From positions 1 through 64,000 of the forward strand of contig JAZQKK010000027.1 of NCBI GenBank assembly GCA_045542115.1: a DNA stretch of 64,000 nucleotides, in the 5' to 3' direction. This stretch comes from RGIG995 sp045542115 (GTDB taxonomy: Bacteria; Bacillota; Clostridia; Oscillospirales; UBA644). The notes under the pieces are model-generated. The model had not been told where the DNA came from. It saw nothing but the letters and a program-made list of their open reading frames with translations, and ran no database searches. The translations under genes were made by a program, and so were the position numbers. Below are positions 48,499 through 57,770 of this stretch, one piece after another. The stretch's first letter is position 1, and every line of letters begins with the position of its first letter.

Positions 48499-50088
48499 AT
48501 GATGAAATTAGTGAACAAAACCGAAGTCGAAAAGAACGTTGTGGAATTGGAAATTTCCGTTCCCGCGGATGAATTCGAAACCGCCGTTCAGGCTTCCTAC
48601 CGCAAAAACGTGGGGAAAGTAAATATCCCCGGGTTCCGCAGAGGAAAGGCTCCCCGTAAGATCGTGGAAAAGATGTACGGCGAAGGCTTCTTCTGGAATG
48701 ACGCCGTGGACGCCCTGTATCCCGACGCTTACGAAGCCGCTGTAAAAGAAGCCGGTATCACCCCCGTAGACCGGGCCAACATCGAAATCACCGACATCGC
48801 CGCAGACAAGGGATTCACCTTCAAAGCGAAGGTCACCGTGAAACCCGAAGTCGCCGTGAAGGAATACAAAGGCTTGAAGGTTGAAAAACCCGCTACCGAC
48901 GTAACCGAAGACGATATTGCCAACGAAATCGCCGGTTATCAGCGCCGCAACTCCCGGATGATTGACGTGGACGACCGCGCCGCAGAACTGGACGACACCG
49001 TCACCTTCGATTTTGAAGGTTTCACCGACGGCAAACCCTTTGAAGGCGGAAAAGCCGAAGGCTATACCCTGAAACTCGGCTCCGGCCAGTTCATCCCCGG
49101 CTTTGAAGACCAGATGGTCGGCAAGAAGATTGACGAAGACTTCACCGTCAACGTTACCTTCCCCGAAGAATACCACGCCGACGAATTGAAGGGCCAGCCC
49201 GCAGAATTCAAGTGCAAGATCCACAAGATTCAGAAGGAAGAACTTCCCGTTGTGGACGATGAATTCGTAAAAGATATCAGCGATTTCGATACCCTCGACG
49301 CCTTCAAGGAAGACCTGACCAAGAAGATTGCAGAACGGAAAGAAGCCGAAGCTGACCGCGTCGTTGCCGACAAGTTGGCCGAAGCAGTTGCGGAATTGGT
49401 GGAAGCCGATATCCCCGACTGTATGTTTGAAAACGAAATCAACGCTTCCCTGAACGACTTTGCCCAGAGAATGGCTTCCCAGGGAATGAATATGGAACAG
49501 TATATGCAGATCACCGGTGCGAAGATGGAAGACCTCCGGAATATGTTCGCCGGCCGGGCTCAGGTTGACGTAAAACTCCGCCTGGCTCTGGAAAAGATTG
49601 CAGAGCTGGAAGGCGTCGTCATCTCTGACGAAGACGTGAACGCCGAATACGAAAAATTCTCCAAGGAAATGCAGGTTCCCGTCGAACGGATCAAGAGCGA
49701 CGCTGTCACCGAAAACATCATCAAAGAATTGGCCAATGCCAAAGCTTTTGAATGTGTAAAGGCTCACGCTGAATTCGTTGCCCCCGGCGCGAAGAAGCCC
49801 GCCGCCAAGAAGAAGGCTCCCGCAAAGAAGGCTGAAACTGCGGAAGAAACCGCTCCTGAGAAGAAGCCCGCCGCAAAGAAGACGACTTCCACCACCGCCA
49901 AGAAAACGACGGCTGCGAAGACGACGACGGCGAAGAAGCCTGCTGCGAAGGCCGATGGCGAAAAGGCTGCGGAAAAGAAACCCGCCGCCAAGAAGACTTC
50001 TACCGCAACCAAGTCGACCGCGACGAAGACCACCGCTGCCAAGAAGCCTGCCGCCAAGAAACCTGCGGCGAAAAAAGACGCTGAATAA
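48499..50088 (+). CDS. tig: Trigger factor with long Lys/Ala/Pro-rich C-terminal tail
   Basis: Ribosome-bound chaperone and prolyl isomerase, 529 residues. The core (residues 1-428) is canonical: the ribosome-binding motif VNIPGFRRGKAPRK, the FKBP domain with TVTFDFEGFTDGKPFEGGKAEGYTLKLGSGQFIPGFEDQMVG, and the helical arms. Residues ~430-529 are an added low-complexity tail of KKPAAKK, KKTT and AAKKPA repeats, reminiscent of histone-H1-like or ribosomal-protein basic tails. Typical trigger factors end near residue 430-450. The start is ATG 48499 after AAGGAG. It heads the quality-control cluster. Confidence 0.95.
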   Translation: MMKLVNKTEVEKNVVELEISVPADEFETAVQASYRKNVGKVNIPGFRRGKAPRKIVEKMYGEGFFWNDAVDALYPDAYEAAVKEAGITPVDRANIEITDIAADKGFTFKAKVTVKPEVAVKEYKGLKVEKPATDVTEDDIANEIAGYQRRNSRMIDVDDRAAELDDTVTFDFEGFTDGKPFEGGKAEGYTLKLGSGQFIPGFEDQMVGKKIDEDFTVNVTFPEEYHADELKGQPAEFKCKIHKIQKEELPVVDDEFVKDISDFDTLDAFKEDLTKKIAERKEAEADRVVADKLAEAVAELVEADIPDCMFENEINASLNDFAQRMASQGMNMEQYMQITGAKMEDLRNMFAGRAQVDVKLRLALEKIAELEGVVISDEDVNAEYEKFSKEMQVPVERIKSDAVTENIIKELANAKAFECVKAHAEFVAPGAKKPAAKKKAPAKKAETAEETAPEKKPAAKKTTSTTAKKTTAAKTTTAKKPAAKADGEKAAEKKPAAKKTSTATKSTATKTTAAKKPAAKKPAAKKDAE

Positions 50089-50126
50089 TCCACCGGATTT
50101 TCGGCGATACTGAAACAGAACGGACC

Positions 50127-50157
50127 GGGGACCTTCCTTCCCAAGAGGGGGGTCCCC
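50127..50157 (+). other. Hairpin between tig and clpP
   Basis: GGGGACC/GGTCCCC arms (50127-50133 with 50151-50157) without a T-run. It may be a weak terminator or a processing site that separates tig from clpP expression. Confidence 0.4.
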
Positions 50158-50210
50158 CAATTATCCCAAAACACCAACCGAACATACTGCTTTTAGAAGG
50201 AGAGATTATT

Positions 50211-50804
50211 ATGTTGCCTTATAACGCTTTGGTCCCCACCGTAGTCGAACAAACTTCCCGAGGGGAACGGGCTTACGATATCTATTCCCGTCTGCTCAAC
50301 GACCGCATCGTCTTTTTAGCAGACGAAGTCAACGACGTGACCGCCAATCTGGTGGTTGCCCAGTTGCTGTTTTTGGAATCGGTAGACCCCGACAAAGATA
50401 TCAGCCTTTACATCAACAGCCCCGGCGGCTCTATTACCGCAGGGATGGCCATCTACGATACGATGAATTATATCAAATGCGACGTTTCCACCATCTGCGT
50501 GGGAATGGCAGCAAGTATGGGAGCGTTCCTGCTCTCCGCAGGAGCCAAGGGCAAACGGTACGCTCTGCCCAACAGCGAAGTAATGATTCATCAGCCTTTG
50601 GGCGGATTCCAGGGCCAGGCCACCGATATCAAGATTCACGCGGAACGAATTCTGGACATCAAAGATAAATTGAATCAGATTCTTTCCGAAAATACCGGCA
50701 AGCCTCTCGACGTGATTAAAGCCGATACCGAACGGGATAACTTTATGACCGCTCAGCAGGCCAAAGAATACGGCCTGATCGACCAGGTCATCGCTCACCG
50801 CTAA
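50211..50804 (+). CDS. clpP: ATP-dependent Clp protease proteolytic subunit
   Basis: Serine protease that forms a tetradecameric barrel with ClpX. The 197-residue protein has catalytic Ser102 (GMAASMGAFLLSAG), His127 (MIHQPLGG) and Asp172 (KADTERDNFM), plus the handle region typical of ClpP. It starts at ATG 50211 after AGAAGGAGAG. It is followed by clpX after 33 nt, the standard arrangement. Confidence 0.98.
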   Translation: MLPYNALVPTVVEQTSRGERAYDIYSRLLNDRIVFLADEVNDVTANLVVAQLLFLESVDPDKDISLYINSPGGSITAGMAIYDTMNYIKCDVSTICVGMAASMGAFLLSAGAKGKRYALPNSEVMIHQPLGGFQGQATDIKIHAERILDIKDKLNQILSENTGKPLDVIKADTERDNFMTAQQAKEYGLIDQVIAHR

Positions 50805-50837
50805 TTTTATCATCACCGTTTTTCCGAAGGGAATTTT

Positions 50838-52091
50838 ATGCCGAATCAACAAAACGACCCCCGTACCTGTTCCTTTTGCGGACAGCCTTGCACGGGTGAA
50901 AAAATGTTTATTGCGGGAATTGAACCCGACACTTATATCTGCAACGACTGTGTGGACGCCTGTGTGGAATATCTCCAAGCGTTGGCCGAAAAGAAGCAGA
51001 AGAAAAAGGACGACAAACTCCGCTTGACGATGAAGACTCCGGCGGAGATCAAAGCCGCATTGGACGAATACGTCATCGGTCAGGACGATGCAAAAATTGC
51101 CCTTTCCGTGGCGGTGTACAATCACTACAAGCGGATTCTGAATCAGGACAACAACGCCGAAGTGGAATTGGCCAAGAGCAACGTCTTGCTTTTAGGCCCT
51201 ACCGGGTCGGGAAAGACTCTGCTCGCTCAGGTGTTGGCAAAATCCCTGAACGTTCCCTTCGCCATCGCCGACGCAACCACTCTTACCGAGGCAGGTTACG
51301 TGGGCGAAGACGTGGAAAACATTCTTTTGCGGCTGATTCAGGCGGCAGATTTTGACGTAAAGTCCGCGGAGCGGGGCATTATTTATATCGACGAAATCGA
51401 CAAGATCTCCCGCCGGTCTGAGAATCCTTCCATCACCCGGGACGTTTCCGGAGAAGGGGTCCAACAGGCCCTGTTGAAGATTTTGGAAGGAACCGTCTCC
51501 AACGTTCCCCCCAACGGCGGCCGCAAGCATCCAAATCAGCAGTTTATCCCCATTGATACGAAAAACATCCTCTTCATCTGCGGCGGTGCCTTTGCCGGAC
51601 TGGAAGACGTGATTCGCAAACGTACCAAAAAGTCCGCCATCGGATTTAACTCCGACGTCACCGGGAAGAACGATGATGACGTGGGGAAATTGCTCAAACA
51701 GTGCGAAGCCCACGACCTTGTGAAATTCGGGCTGATTCCCGAATTGGTCGGGCGCCTTCCCGTCATTGTTAACGTGGAACCGTTGAACAAGGAAGCCTTG
51801 ATCCGCATTATGACCGAGCCGAAGAACTGTTTGACCAAGCAGTACCGGGAACTGTTCCGCCTGGACGGGGTGGAATTGGAATTTACCGACGACGCCATCG
51901 AAGCCATTGCAGACCAAGCGTTGGCCCATAAGACCGGGGCTCGGGGACTTCGCTCCATTGCGGAACGGGTAATGACGAAAATTATGTATCAGACCCCCTC
52001 GGACAAAACCATCACGAAGGTGACGGTAGACGAAGCCTGCATCCAAGGAACGGGAGACGCAAAAATCACCCGCACCGAAACCGAACAATAA
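50838..52091 (+). CDS. clpX: ATP-dependent Clp protease ATP-binding subunit ClpX
   Basis: AAA+ unfoldase delivering substrates to ClpP. The 417-residue protein has the N-terminal zinc-binding domain (CSFCGQPC, CNDC), Walker A GPTGSGKTLLAQ, the pore loop GYVGEDVEN, Walker B IIYIDEIDKI, the ClpP-docking IGF tripeptide (SAIGFNSDV) and sensor 2 GARGLRSIAER. It lies between clpP and lon. Confidence 0.98.
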   Translation: MPNQQNDPRTCSFCGQPCTGEKMFIAGIEPDTYICNDCVDACVEYLQALAEKKQKKKDDKLRLTMKTPAEIKAALDEYVIGQDDAKIALSVAVYNHYKRILNQDNNAEVELAKSNVLLLGPTGSGKTLLAQVLAKSLNVPFAIADATTLTEAGYVGEDVENILLRLIQAADFDVKSAERGIIYIDEIDKISRRSENPSITRDVSGEGVQQALLKILEGTVSNVPPNGGRKHPNQQFIPIDTKNILFICGGAFAGLEDVIRKRTKKSAIGFNSDVTGKNDDDVGKLLKQCEAHDLVKFGLIPELVGRLPVIVNVEPLNKEALIRIMTEPKNCLTKQYRELFRLDGVELEFTDDAIEAIADQALAHKTGARGLRSIAERVMTKIMYQTPSDKTITKVTVDEACIQGTGDAKITRTETEQ

Positions 52092-52190
52092 CCTGCCGAC
52101 TCGGACCGTATTATACGGTTCGAGCCGTTGCCGTTTTCTCCCCCGAGAGAAATTCACCCCAAATATACGAAAAATCGAAGGAAATTGATT

Positions 52191-54530
52191 ATGCACGACG
52201 TCTTTGAACAAAAGATTCGCACCCTGCCACTTCTCCCCTTGCGCAACCTCACCGCACTGCCCAAGCAGACGGTTCACTTGGATATCCGCCGGAATATTTC
52301 CACCACCGCGGTAAACACCGCGCTGGCAGCGGACCGCTACATATTTTTGGCGTCTCAAATGGACGTGACCGAAGAAGAACCCCGTCCGGAAGGTATTTTT
52401 GCCTACGGGGTGGTCGCCAAGGTCAAACAGATGATGAAGACCCAAAAAGGGGATTTGCGGGTAATGATGGAGACCCTGTGCCGGGCTCAGGCCATCACGC
52501 TGCCCCATAAAGAAAAAGGGTTTTTGAGCGTTACCGTTTCTCTAATTCCCGAACTTACGATGCCCATCCAATCTTCGATGGAACGGGAAGCTTTGGCACG
52601 GCAAGCGCAAAGCCTGTACGGAGAATTGGCTCAATACGTGGAAAATATTTCCCAACAACAGATGATGGAAGTTCTCACCATCGACGATTTGGGATTTTTA
52701 GCCGACTATATCACCCAGAATCTCTTTTTACGGTTTCAGGACAAGCAAAAGATTTTGGAAATCCTCGACCCGGAAGAACGGATGATAGAACTGTTGCAGA
52801 TTCTCGACCGGGAAGTGGAAATTGCCAATTTGGAAAACCAAATTGCAGAACGGACCAAAGAACGGATCGCGAAGAATCAACGGGATTTCTATATCCGGGA
52901 ACAGATTCACGCGTTAGAAGAAGAGTTGGGCGAATTTGACCCCGACGACGAAATTGCCGTTTACACCGATAAAATCAACAAATCCGACCTTCCCGATGCC
53001 ATTAAGAAAAAACTTCTCAAAGAAGTGGAGCGATTGGCAAAAATGCCCATCGGCGCTCAGGAAGCCGGGGTTTCCCGTATCTATCTGGACACCTGTCTGG
53101 ACCTTCCTTGGGGGAAATTTACCCAGGAAGAAGTGGACATCTCCACTGCCCGGGAAATCCTGGAAAAAGACCATTACGGTCTTGCCAAGGTCAAAGAACG
53201 GATTTTGGAAACGTTAGTCGTCTTGAAAAAAATGCCCCAGTATAACGGGCAGATTCTCTGTCTGGTAGGCCCTCCGGGGACGGGTAAAACATCAGTGGCA
53301 CAGTCTATTGCCCGGGCCACGGGGCGGAACTTTGCACGGGTCTCCTTAGGCGGCGTTCACGACGAAGCGGAAATCCGGGGACATCGCCGCACCTACGTAG
53401 CCTCGATGCCCGGGAAAATCATCGAAGCCGTCCGGGAAGCCGGGTCGGTCAATCCGGTGATTTTGCTGGACGAGGTGGACAAGATCGGCAGCGACTACAA
53501 AGGCGACCCCGCCTCGGCCTTGCTGGAAGTGCTTGACCCGGAACAGAACAAGACCTTCAAAGACCACTTCTTAGACCTTCCCTTTGACCTTTCCAACGTG
53601 CTGTTTATTCTGACGGCAAACACGGAAGATACGATGCCCCGGCCCCTTTTGGACCGCACGGAAGTCATCGAACTTTCTTCTTATACCCAGGAAGAAAAGA
53701 TTCATATCGCAAAAGAACATCTCATCCCCAAGCAGTTGCAAAAGCACGGGCTTACCCCCAAGCAATGCAAATTCACCGACGCCGGATTGAACGACCTTAT
53801 CCGCAGTTATACCCGGGAGGCGGGGGTCCGCGTACTGGAACGCACCATCGCATCCCTGTGCCGGAAAGGGCTGAAATATTTTGCGGAACATCCGGAAGAA
53901 ACCAAGGTCACCTTCAAACCCGCCAATCTGGAACAATTCTTAGGTCCCCGAAAATTCCGGGACGACCCGTTGTCCAAGCGGGACCAAGTGGGTATCGTCA
54001 CAGGTCTTGCCTACACCGCCGTAGGAGGCGAAGTGATGCCCGTGGAAGCCACGGTAATGAACGGCTCCGGGAAGATTCAACTCACCGGGTCGCTGGGTGA
54101 CGTAATGAAGGAATCCGCCAACGCCGCCATCAGTTACATTCGCTCCAAAGCGAAAGAATTGGGCGTGGACGGAGATTTCTATAAGAACAAGGATATTCAC
54201 ATTCACGTCCCCGAAGGTGCCGTACCCAAAGACGGCCCCTCCGCCGGGGTAACGATGACCACCGCATTGGTCAGCGAACTGACAGGAAAAAAGGTAGACC
54301 ACACCGTGGCAATGACGGGAGAGATTACCCTTCGCGGCCGGGTCCTGCCCATCGGCGGACTGAAAGAAAAGACGATGGCCGCCTACAAGGCCGGTATCAA
54401 GAAAGTGGTTCTTCCCGCGGCAAACCTTCCCGATTTGGAAGAAATCGACCCGGTGGTAAAAGAACATCTGGAATTTATTCCGGCAGAACACATTGAAACG
54501 GTCTTAAAGACCGCCCTTGTGGAAGGATAA
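52191..54530 (+). CDS. lon: Lon protease
   Basis: ATP-dependent serine protease, 779 residues, start ATG 52191 after GAAGGAAA. It has an N-terminal LON substrate domain (LPLLPLRNLTALPKQTVHLDI), coiled coil, AAA+ module (Walker A VGPPGTGKTSVA, Walker B VILLDEVDKIG, ATNTEDTMPRPLLDR-type sensor) and a C-terminal peptidase with the catalytic Ser in KDGPSAGVTM and Lys in the LKEKTMAAYKAGIKKV region. It lies in the usual clpX-lon-engB order. About 100 nt separate it from clpX with no obvious terminator. Confidence 0.97.
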   Translation: MHDVFEQKIRTLPLLPLRNLTALPKQTVHLDIRRNISTTAVNTALAADRYIFLASQMDVTEEEPRPEGIFAYGVVAKVKQMMKTQKGDLRVMMETLCRAQAITLPHKEKGFLSVTVSLIPELTMPIQSSMEREALARQAQSLYGELAQYVENISQQQMMEVLTIDDLGFLADYITQNLFLRFQDKQKILEILDPEERMIELLQILDREVEIANLENQIAERTKERIAKNQRDFYIREQIHALEEELGEFDPDDEIAVYTDKINKSDLPDAIKKKLLKEVERLAKMPIGAQEAGVSRIYLDTCLDLPWGKFTQEEVDISTAREILEKDHYGLAKVKERILETLVVLKKMPQYNGQILCLVGPPGTGKTSVAQSIARATGRNFARVSLGGVHDEAEIRGHRRTYVASMPGKIIEAVREAGSVNPVILLDEVDKIGSDYKGDPASALLEVLDPEQNKTFKDHFLDLPFDLSNVLFILTANTEDTMPRPLLDRTEVIELSSYTQEEKIHIAKEHLIPKQLQKHGLTPKQCKFTDAGLNDLIRSYTREAGVRVLERTIASLCRKGLKYFAEHPEETKVTFKPANLEQFLGPRKFRDDPLSKRDQVGIVTGLAYTAVGGEVMPVEATVMNGSGKIQLTGSLGDVMKESANAAISYIRSKAKELGVDGDFYKNKDIHIHVPEGAVPKDGPSAGVTMTTALVSELTGKKVDHTVAMTGEITLRGRVLPIGGLKEKTMAAYKAGIKKVVLPAANLPDLEEIDPVVKEHLEFIPAEHIETVLKTALVEG

Positions 54531-54534
54531 TCCT

Positions 54535-55119
54535 ATGACCATCCATTTCAGCAACGCCCAATTCGTCACAAGTTACTTTGACGGAAAAAAAATCGACCGC
54601 CCCAAACACCCGGAAGTGGTGCTGGTAGGACGGTCCAACGTGGGCAAATCTTCTCTTATCAACAAACTGCTCAACCGAAAAAGCCTCGCTCGCGTCTCTT
54701 CTACGCCGGGCAAGACCATCTCGGTGAACTATTACGATGTCGACGGAAAATTCGACTTGGTCGACCTGCCCGGCTACGGCTTTGCCAAACGCCCCAAAAC
54801 GGAACAGGCTGCCTGGGGAAAACTCACCGAAGGTTATTTTTCTTCGGAGCGGGATATCCGGCTGATTTTGATGTTGGTAGACCTGCGTCATCCCCCGTCG
54901 AAAGACGACGAAGTAATGTTTGAATGGCTGATGCAATCCCAAACGCTGTTCACCGTGGTTGCCACCAAGGCGGACAAGTTGAACAAGACCGAGGCGAAGA
55001 AAAACGCTGACGCCTTGTCGGAACGGTTTGGCATCAACGTTATTCCCTTTTCTTCCCTGACCGGAACCGGCGTGGAAGAACTGCAACAGATTATTTCCGA
55101 TCTGGTTTTGGCCGATTAA
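54535..55119 (+). CDS. engB: Ribosome-biogenesis GTPase EngB/YsxC
   Basis: GTPase for late 50S assembly, 194 residues. Motifs: G1 VGRSNVGKSSLI, G2 SSTPGKTISVN, G3 DLPGYGFAKR, G4 ATKADKL, G5 SSLTG. It starts at ATG 54535, 4 nt after the lon stop, with AAGGAT inside the lon end. Its stop overlaps the end of the convergent oxidoreductase gene by 4 nt, leaving no room for a terminator. Confidence 0.96.
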   Translation: MTIHFSNAQFVTSYFDGKKIDRPKHPEVVLVGRSNVGKSSLINKLLNRKSLARVSSTPGKTISVNYYDVDGKFDLVDLPGYGFAKRPKTEQAAWGKLTEGYFSSERDIRLILMLVDLRHPPSKDDEVMFEWLMQSQTLFTVVATKADKLNKTEAKKNADALSERFGINVIPFSSLTGTGVEELQQIISDLVLAD

Positions 55120-56339
55120 AGGGCAAGATAATCGGGAACGTGCACCTCGGACTCGCAAATCATCCGGCGAATCCACGCCGACCCCAGCACCGCCCCCGCA
55201 ATGCCGTTCTCTCCGAAGGAGTACAAATAATACAGTCCCTTCCATTGGGAATCCCGGCCCACGTAAGGCAACCCCTTTTTCGGGAAGACCATTCCTTGAC
55301 AAAAGCCGTAATCCTGCTTGATTCGGGGAATCCCGTAAAACATCTCTCCTACCTGGTGGGTGAGATTTTTATACTTGACCCGGCACAAAGCACTGGCATC
55401 CATCGTTCCGATACGTCCCTGGGGAGAAAGCGCGGAAGAAGCCTCTCCGGAACAAACGATACGCCGGTCGGGCGTGGTACGAAGATGCAAAAGAGTATCG
55501 TGACTCTTGATAAGACATCCGTCCGGCCATCCCCGCATCTCGGAAAGGGGCTCGGTAACCACGGAAAAGACCGTGACCCGCTGTCCCAATCCCGGGCGTT
55601 TTTGCAAAACTTCACCCCCGCGGGCATCAATGACTTGGGATGCCTTTATGGTTTTTCCCGCACACCGACAGGAAAATCCGCTTCCCTTGGATTCGATGGA
55701 ATCCACCCGGCTTCCTTCGTACAGTTTTCCCCCGTGCAGGGTAATCCAGTCCGCCAAATCCCGGCAGAACTTTACTACGTTCAGTTCCGCCCCGGACTGT
55801 TTCATTAAAATTCCTCCGAAGCTGGGGAACGAAAAAGATTCCCGACATTCGTCTTCCCCCATCCATCGGCAATTTAATCCGATGTGATGTCGCAGATAAT
55901 ATTCATCTCGCAACAAGGTTGCCTGCGTACGGGACGCGGTATAATAGAATTGGTCCCGACGCCGGAAATCACACCGGCTGCCGGTATCTTCCAAAATCTT
56001 TTCGGTCTGTTCTACGGCCGCCGCAGCCAGACGATACCAGGAAACGGCGGATTTTTGCCCAATCAAATCCCGAAGCCGCAACAAATCCGGTCCCCCGTCG
56101 GCACTGATGATTCCGTTGGAGAACCGACAGGCCCCGTCCCCTACCGTATTGGACGTGACCAAAGTAACCTGTCTCCCGGCTTTACACAATTCATAAGCAC
56201 ACAAAAGCCCGCTGATTCCGCCCCCAATGACCAAAATTTCGGTCTGAACGTCTTCCTTCACAAAAGGGTGGGACGGCAAAAAGTCCTCGGGGATAAAAAA
56301 CGGAGACAAGCCGCTTCCCCAGGTTTGGTTTTGTTTCAT
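55116..56339 (-). CDS. FAD-dependent oxidoreductase (DAO family)
   Basis: A 407-residue flavoprotein starting at the ATG at 56339 after GGGGGA. The dinucleotide-binding motif is ILVIGGGISGLLCAYELCKAG near residue 38. Then come the DAO-family segments QVIDARGGEVL, VFSVVTEPL and a closing PYVGRDSQWKGLYYLYSFGENGIAGAVLGSAWI. Relatives include glycine/D-amino-acid oxidases and glycerol-3-phosphate dehydrogenase-like proteins; some clostridial relatives carry an extra Rieske domain, absent here. Substrate unknown. It converges on engB and is divergent from the lipoprotein gene. Confidence 0.88.
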   Translation of the reverse strand: MKQNQTWGSGLSPFFIPEDFLPSHPFVKEDVQTEILVIGGGISGLLCAYELCKAGRQVTLVTSNTVGDGACRFSNGIISADGGPDLLRLRDLIGQKSAVSWYRLAAAAVEQTEKILEDTGSRCDFRRRDQFYYTASRTQATLLRDEYYLRHHIGLNCRWMGEDECRESFSFPSFGGILMKQSGAELNVVKFCRDLADWITLHGGKLYEGSRVDSIESKGSGFSCRCAGKTIKASQVIDARGGEVLQKRPGLGQRVTVFSVVTEPLSEMRGWPDGCLIKSHDTLLHLRTTPDRRIVCSGEASSALSPQGRIGTMDASALCRVKYKNLTHQVGEMFYGIPRIKQDYGFCQGMVFPKKGLPYVGRDSQWKGLYYLYSFGENGIAGAVLGSAWIRRMICESEVHVPDYLAL

Positions 56340-56414
56340 AAAAAATTCCCCCCATCGGTTTCTCAGTCTCATTTTCACCCTCATTTCCGCTTTTTATTCA
56401 GAAAGGAGCAAGCA

Positions 56415-56966
56415 ATGAAAAAAATACTTCCCCTTGCCCTTTGCCTGTTGCTGCTGTTCACCGGCTGTTCCTCCAAGGGAACCGATTGGCAACCGGTCAA
56501 TCTTGCGTTGCAAGACAAGGAAACCGACGCCTCGATTCCGGCACAGCACGTTGCGGTTGCGCTGTCCCCGGACGGGACGTTGGGAGGCATCGAAATGACC
56601 TTTTCCGTAACGGGAGACACCCCCTCCGTCAGCGTTGCCGTCTACAAAGCGGAAAAAGATTATCAAACCACCCTTTCGGGAAAACCGGTGCGAAAGAAAA
56701 ACTTTTCTCAGATAACCGAAAAAATATTATGGCAGTTCCGAACCCTTCCGGCGGGAGATTACCTCATCGTATTCTCAGAAATGAACGCCGTTACGCTCAC
56801 CCGTTCGGTGGTCCCCTCAGATGAAGCCAACGGAAAAATCTTGACCTACCGCAACGGAGAGATTATGACCGACGGAACGCCGGTATTGACCCTTCTTTGC
56901 CCAAAAACCAACGACCAGCCCGAGCCGGGGTTAATTACATTTTCTTACCCGGTCATCGAAGAATAA
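56415..56966 (+). CDS. Predicted lipoprotein, unknown function
   Basis: A 183-residue protein with a clear lipoprotein signal: MKKILPLALCLLLLFTGC, the lipobox Cys at position 18. The mature part is beta-rich without familiar motifs. It starts at ATG 56415 after AAAGGAG. It lies 18 nt ahead of rlmB and may be co-transcribed with it, although the functional link is obscure. Confidence 0.85.
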   Translation: MKKILPLALCLLLLFTGCSSKGTDWQPVNLALQDKETDASIPAQHVAVALSPDGTLGGIEMTFSVTGDTPSVSVAVYKAEKDYQTTLSGKPVRKKNFSQITEKILWQFRTLPAGDYLIVFSEMNAVTLTRSVVPSDEANGKILTYRNGEIMTDGTPVLTLLCPKTNDQPEPGLITFSYPVIEE

Positions 56967-56984
56967 CCCTAACGGAGATGCTTT

Positions 56985-57770
56985 ATGAACCATCAAAAAC
57001 GTCGCAAACCCGAAATTGCCCCCGAGCAAACTGAAAATATCGTAACCGGAAGAAATCCCGTAATGGAAGTTCTCCGTTCCGGCCGTACCGTAGATAAGAT
57101 TTTGGTAGCAAAAGGCGAACGGGAAGGGTCGATTCTGAAAATCGTGGCAATGGCCAAGGAAAAGGGAATCCCCGTCCTGGATGCGGAACGGACCCGAATC
57201 GAAACGTTGTCGGGAACGGCGGGACATCAAGGCGTTCTCGCCTTCGTGACCCCCTTTGAATATTCCACGGTAGATGACATTCTCACCCTGGCAAAAGAGC
57301 GCAACGAAGACCCCTGCATCGTGATTCTGGACGGTGTGACCGACCCCCACAATGCGGGTGCTATTTTGCGGACCGCCTGTTGTTGCGGTGTCCACGGGGT
57401 GATTATGCCCAAACACAATTCTTGCGGAATGACCCCGACCCTCATCAAATCCGCCGCGGGAGCCACGGAATATATGAAGGTTGCCCGGGTCACGAACATT
57501 ACCGACACGGTGGAAGAACTGAAAAAGCAGAATATCTGGGTCTATGGCACCGACGGGTCCGCCCCTGCGGACATTTATCATACCGACCTGACCGGCCCCT
57601 GCGCCTTCGTTTTGGGAGACGAAGGAAAGGGCATTTCCCGGTTGGTACGGGAACATTGCGACTTTTTGGTCAAAATCCCGATGAACGGCCCTCTGGACTC
57701 CCTGAACGTTTCGGTGGCCGGAGCCGTCATTCTCTATGAATCCCTACGGCAGAAGGGGGTAAAAGAATGA
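56985..57770 (+). CDS. rlmB: 23S rRNA (guanosine-2'-O-)-methyltransferase, RlmB/TrmH family
   Basis: SPOUT methyltransferase, 261 residues. The N-terminal substrate-binding domain (VTGRNPVMEVLRSGRTVDKILVA) precedes the SPOUT knot with family motifs: ILDGVTDPHNAGAILRTACCCGVHGVI (motif 1), FVLGDEGKGISRLV (motif 2) and IPMNGPLDSLNVSVAGAVILYE (motif 3). RlmB modifies G2251 in E. coli; the exact target here is inferred. The last 4 nt (ATGA) overlap the next gene, indicating tight coupling to the P-type-ATPase-like protein. Confidence 0.93.
   Translation: MNHQKRRKPEIAPEQTENIVTGRNPVMEVLRSGRTVDKILVAKGEREGSILKIVAMAKEKGIPVLDAERTRIETLSGTAGHQGVLAFVTPFEYSTVDDILTLAKERNEDPCIVILDGVTDPHNAGAILRTACCCGVHGVIMPKHNSCGMTPTLIKSAAGATEYMKVARVTNITDTVEELKKQNIWVYGTDGSAPADIYHTDLTGPCAFVLGDEGKGISRLVREHCDFLVKIPMNGPLDSLNVSVAGAVILYESLRQKGVKE

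Noticed and set aside
49785..50088. Possible CRISPR-like or VNTR array in the repetitive end of tig
   Set aside because: Repeats are short, irregular and in frame, encoding a Lys/Ala/Pro tail; there are no spacers.
48508..50160. Long minus-strand frame opposite trigger factor
   Set aside because: Shadow of tig, extended through the repetitive tail; low-complexity product without start signals.
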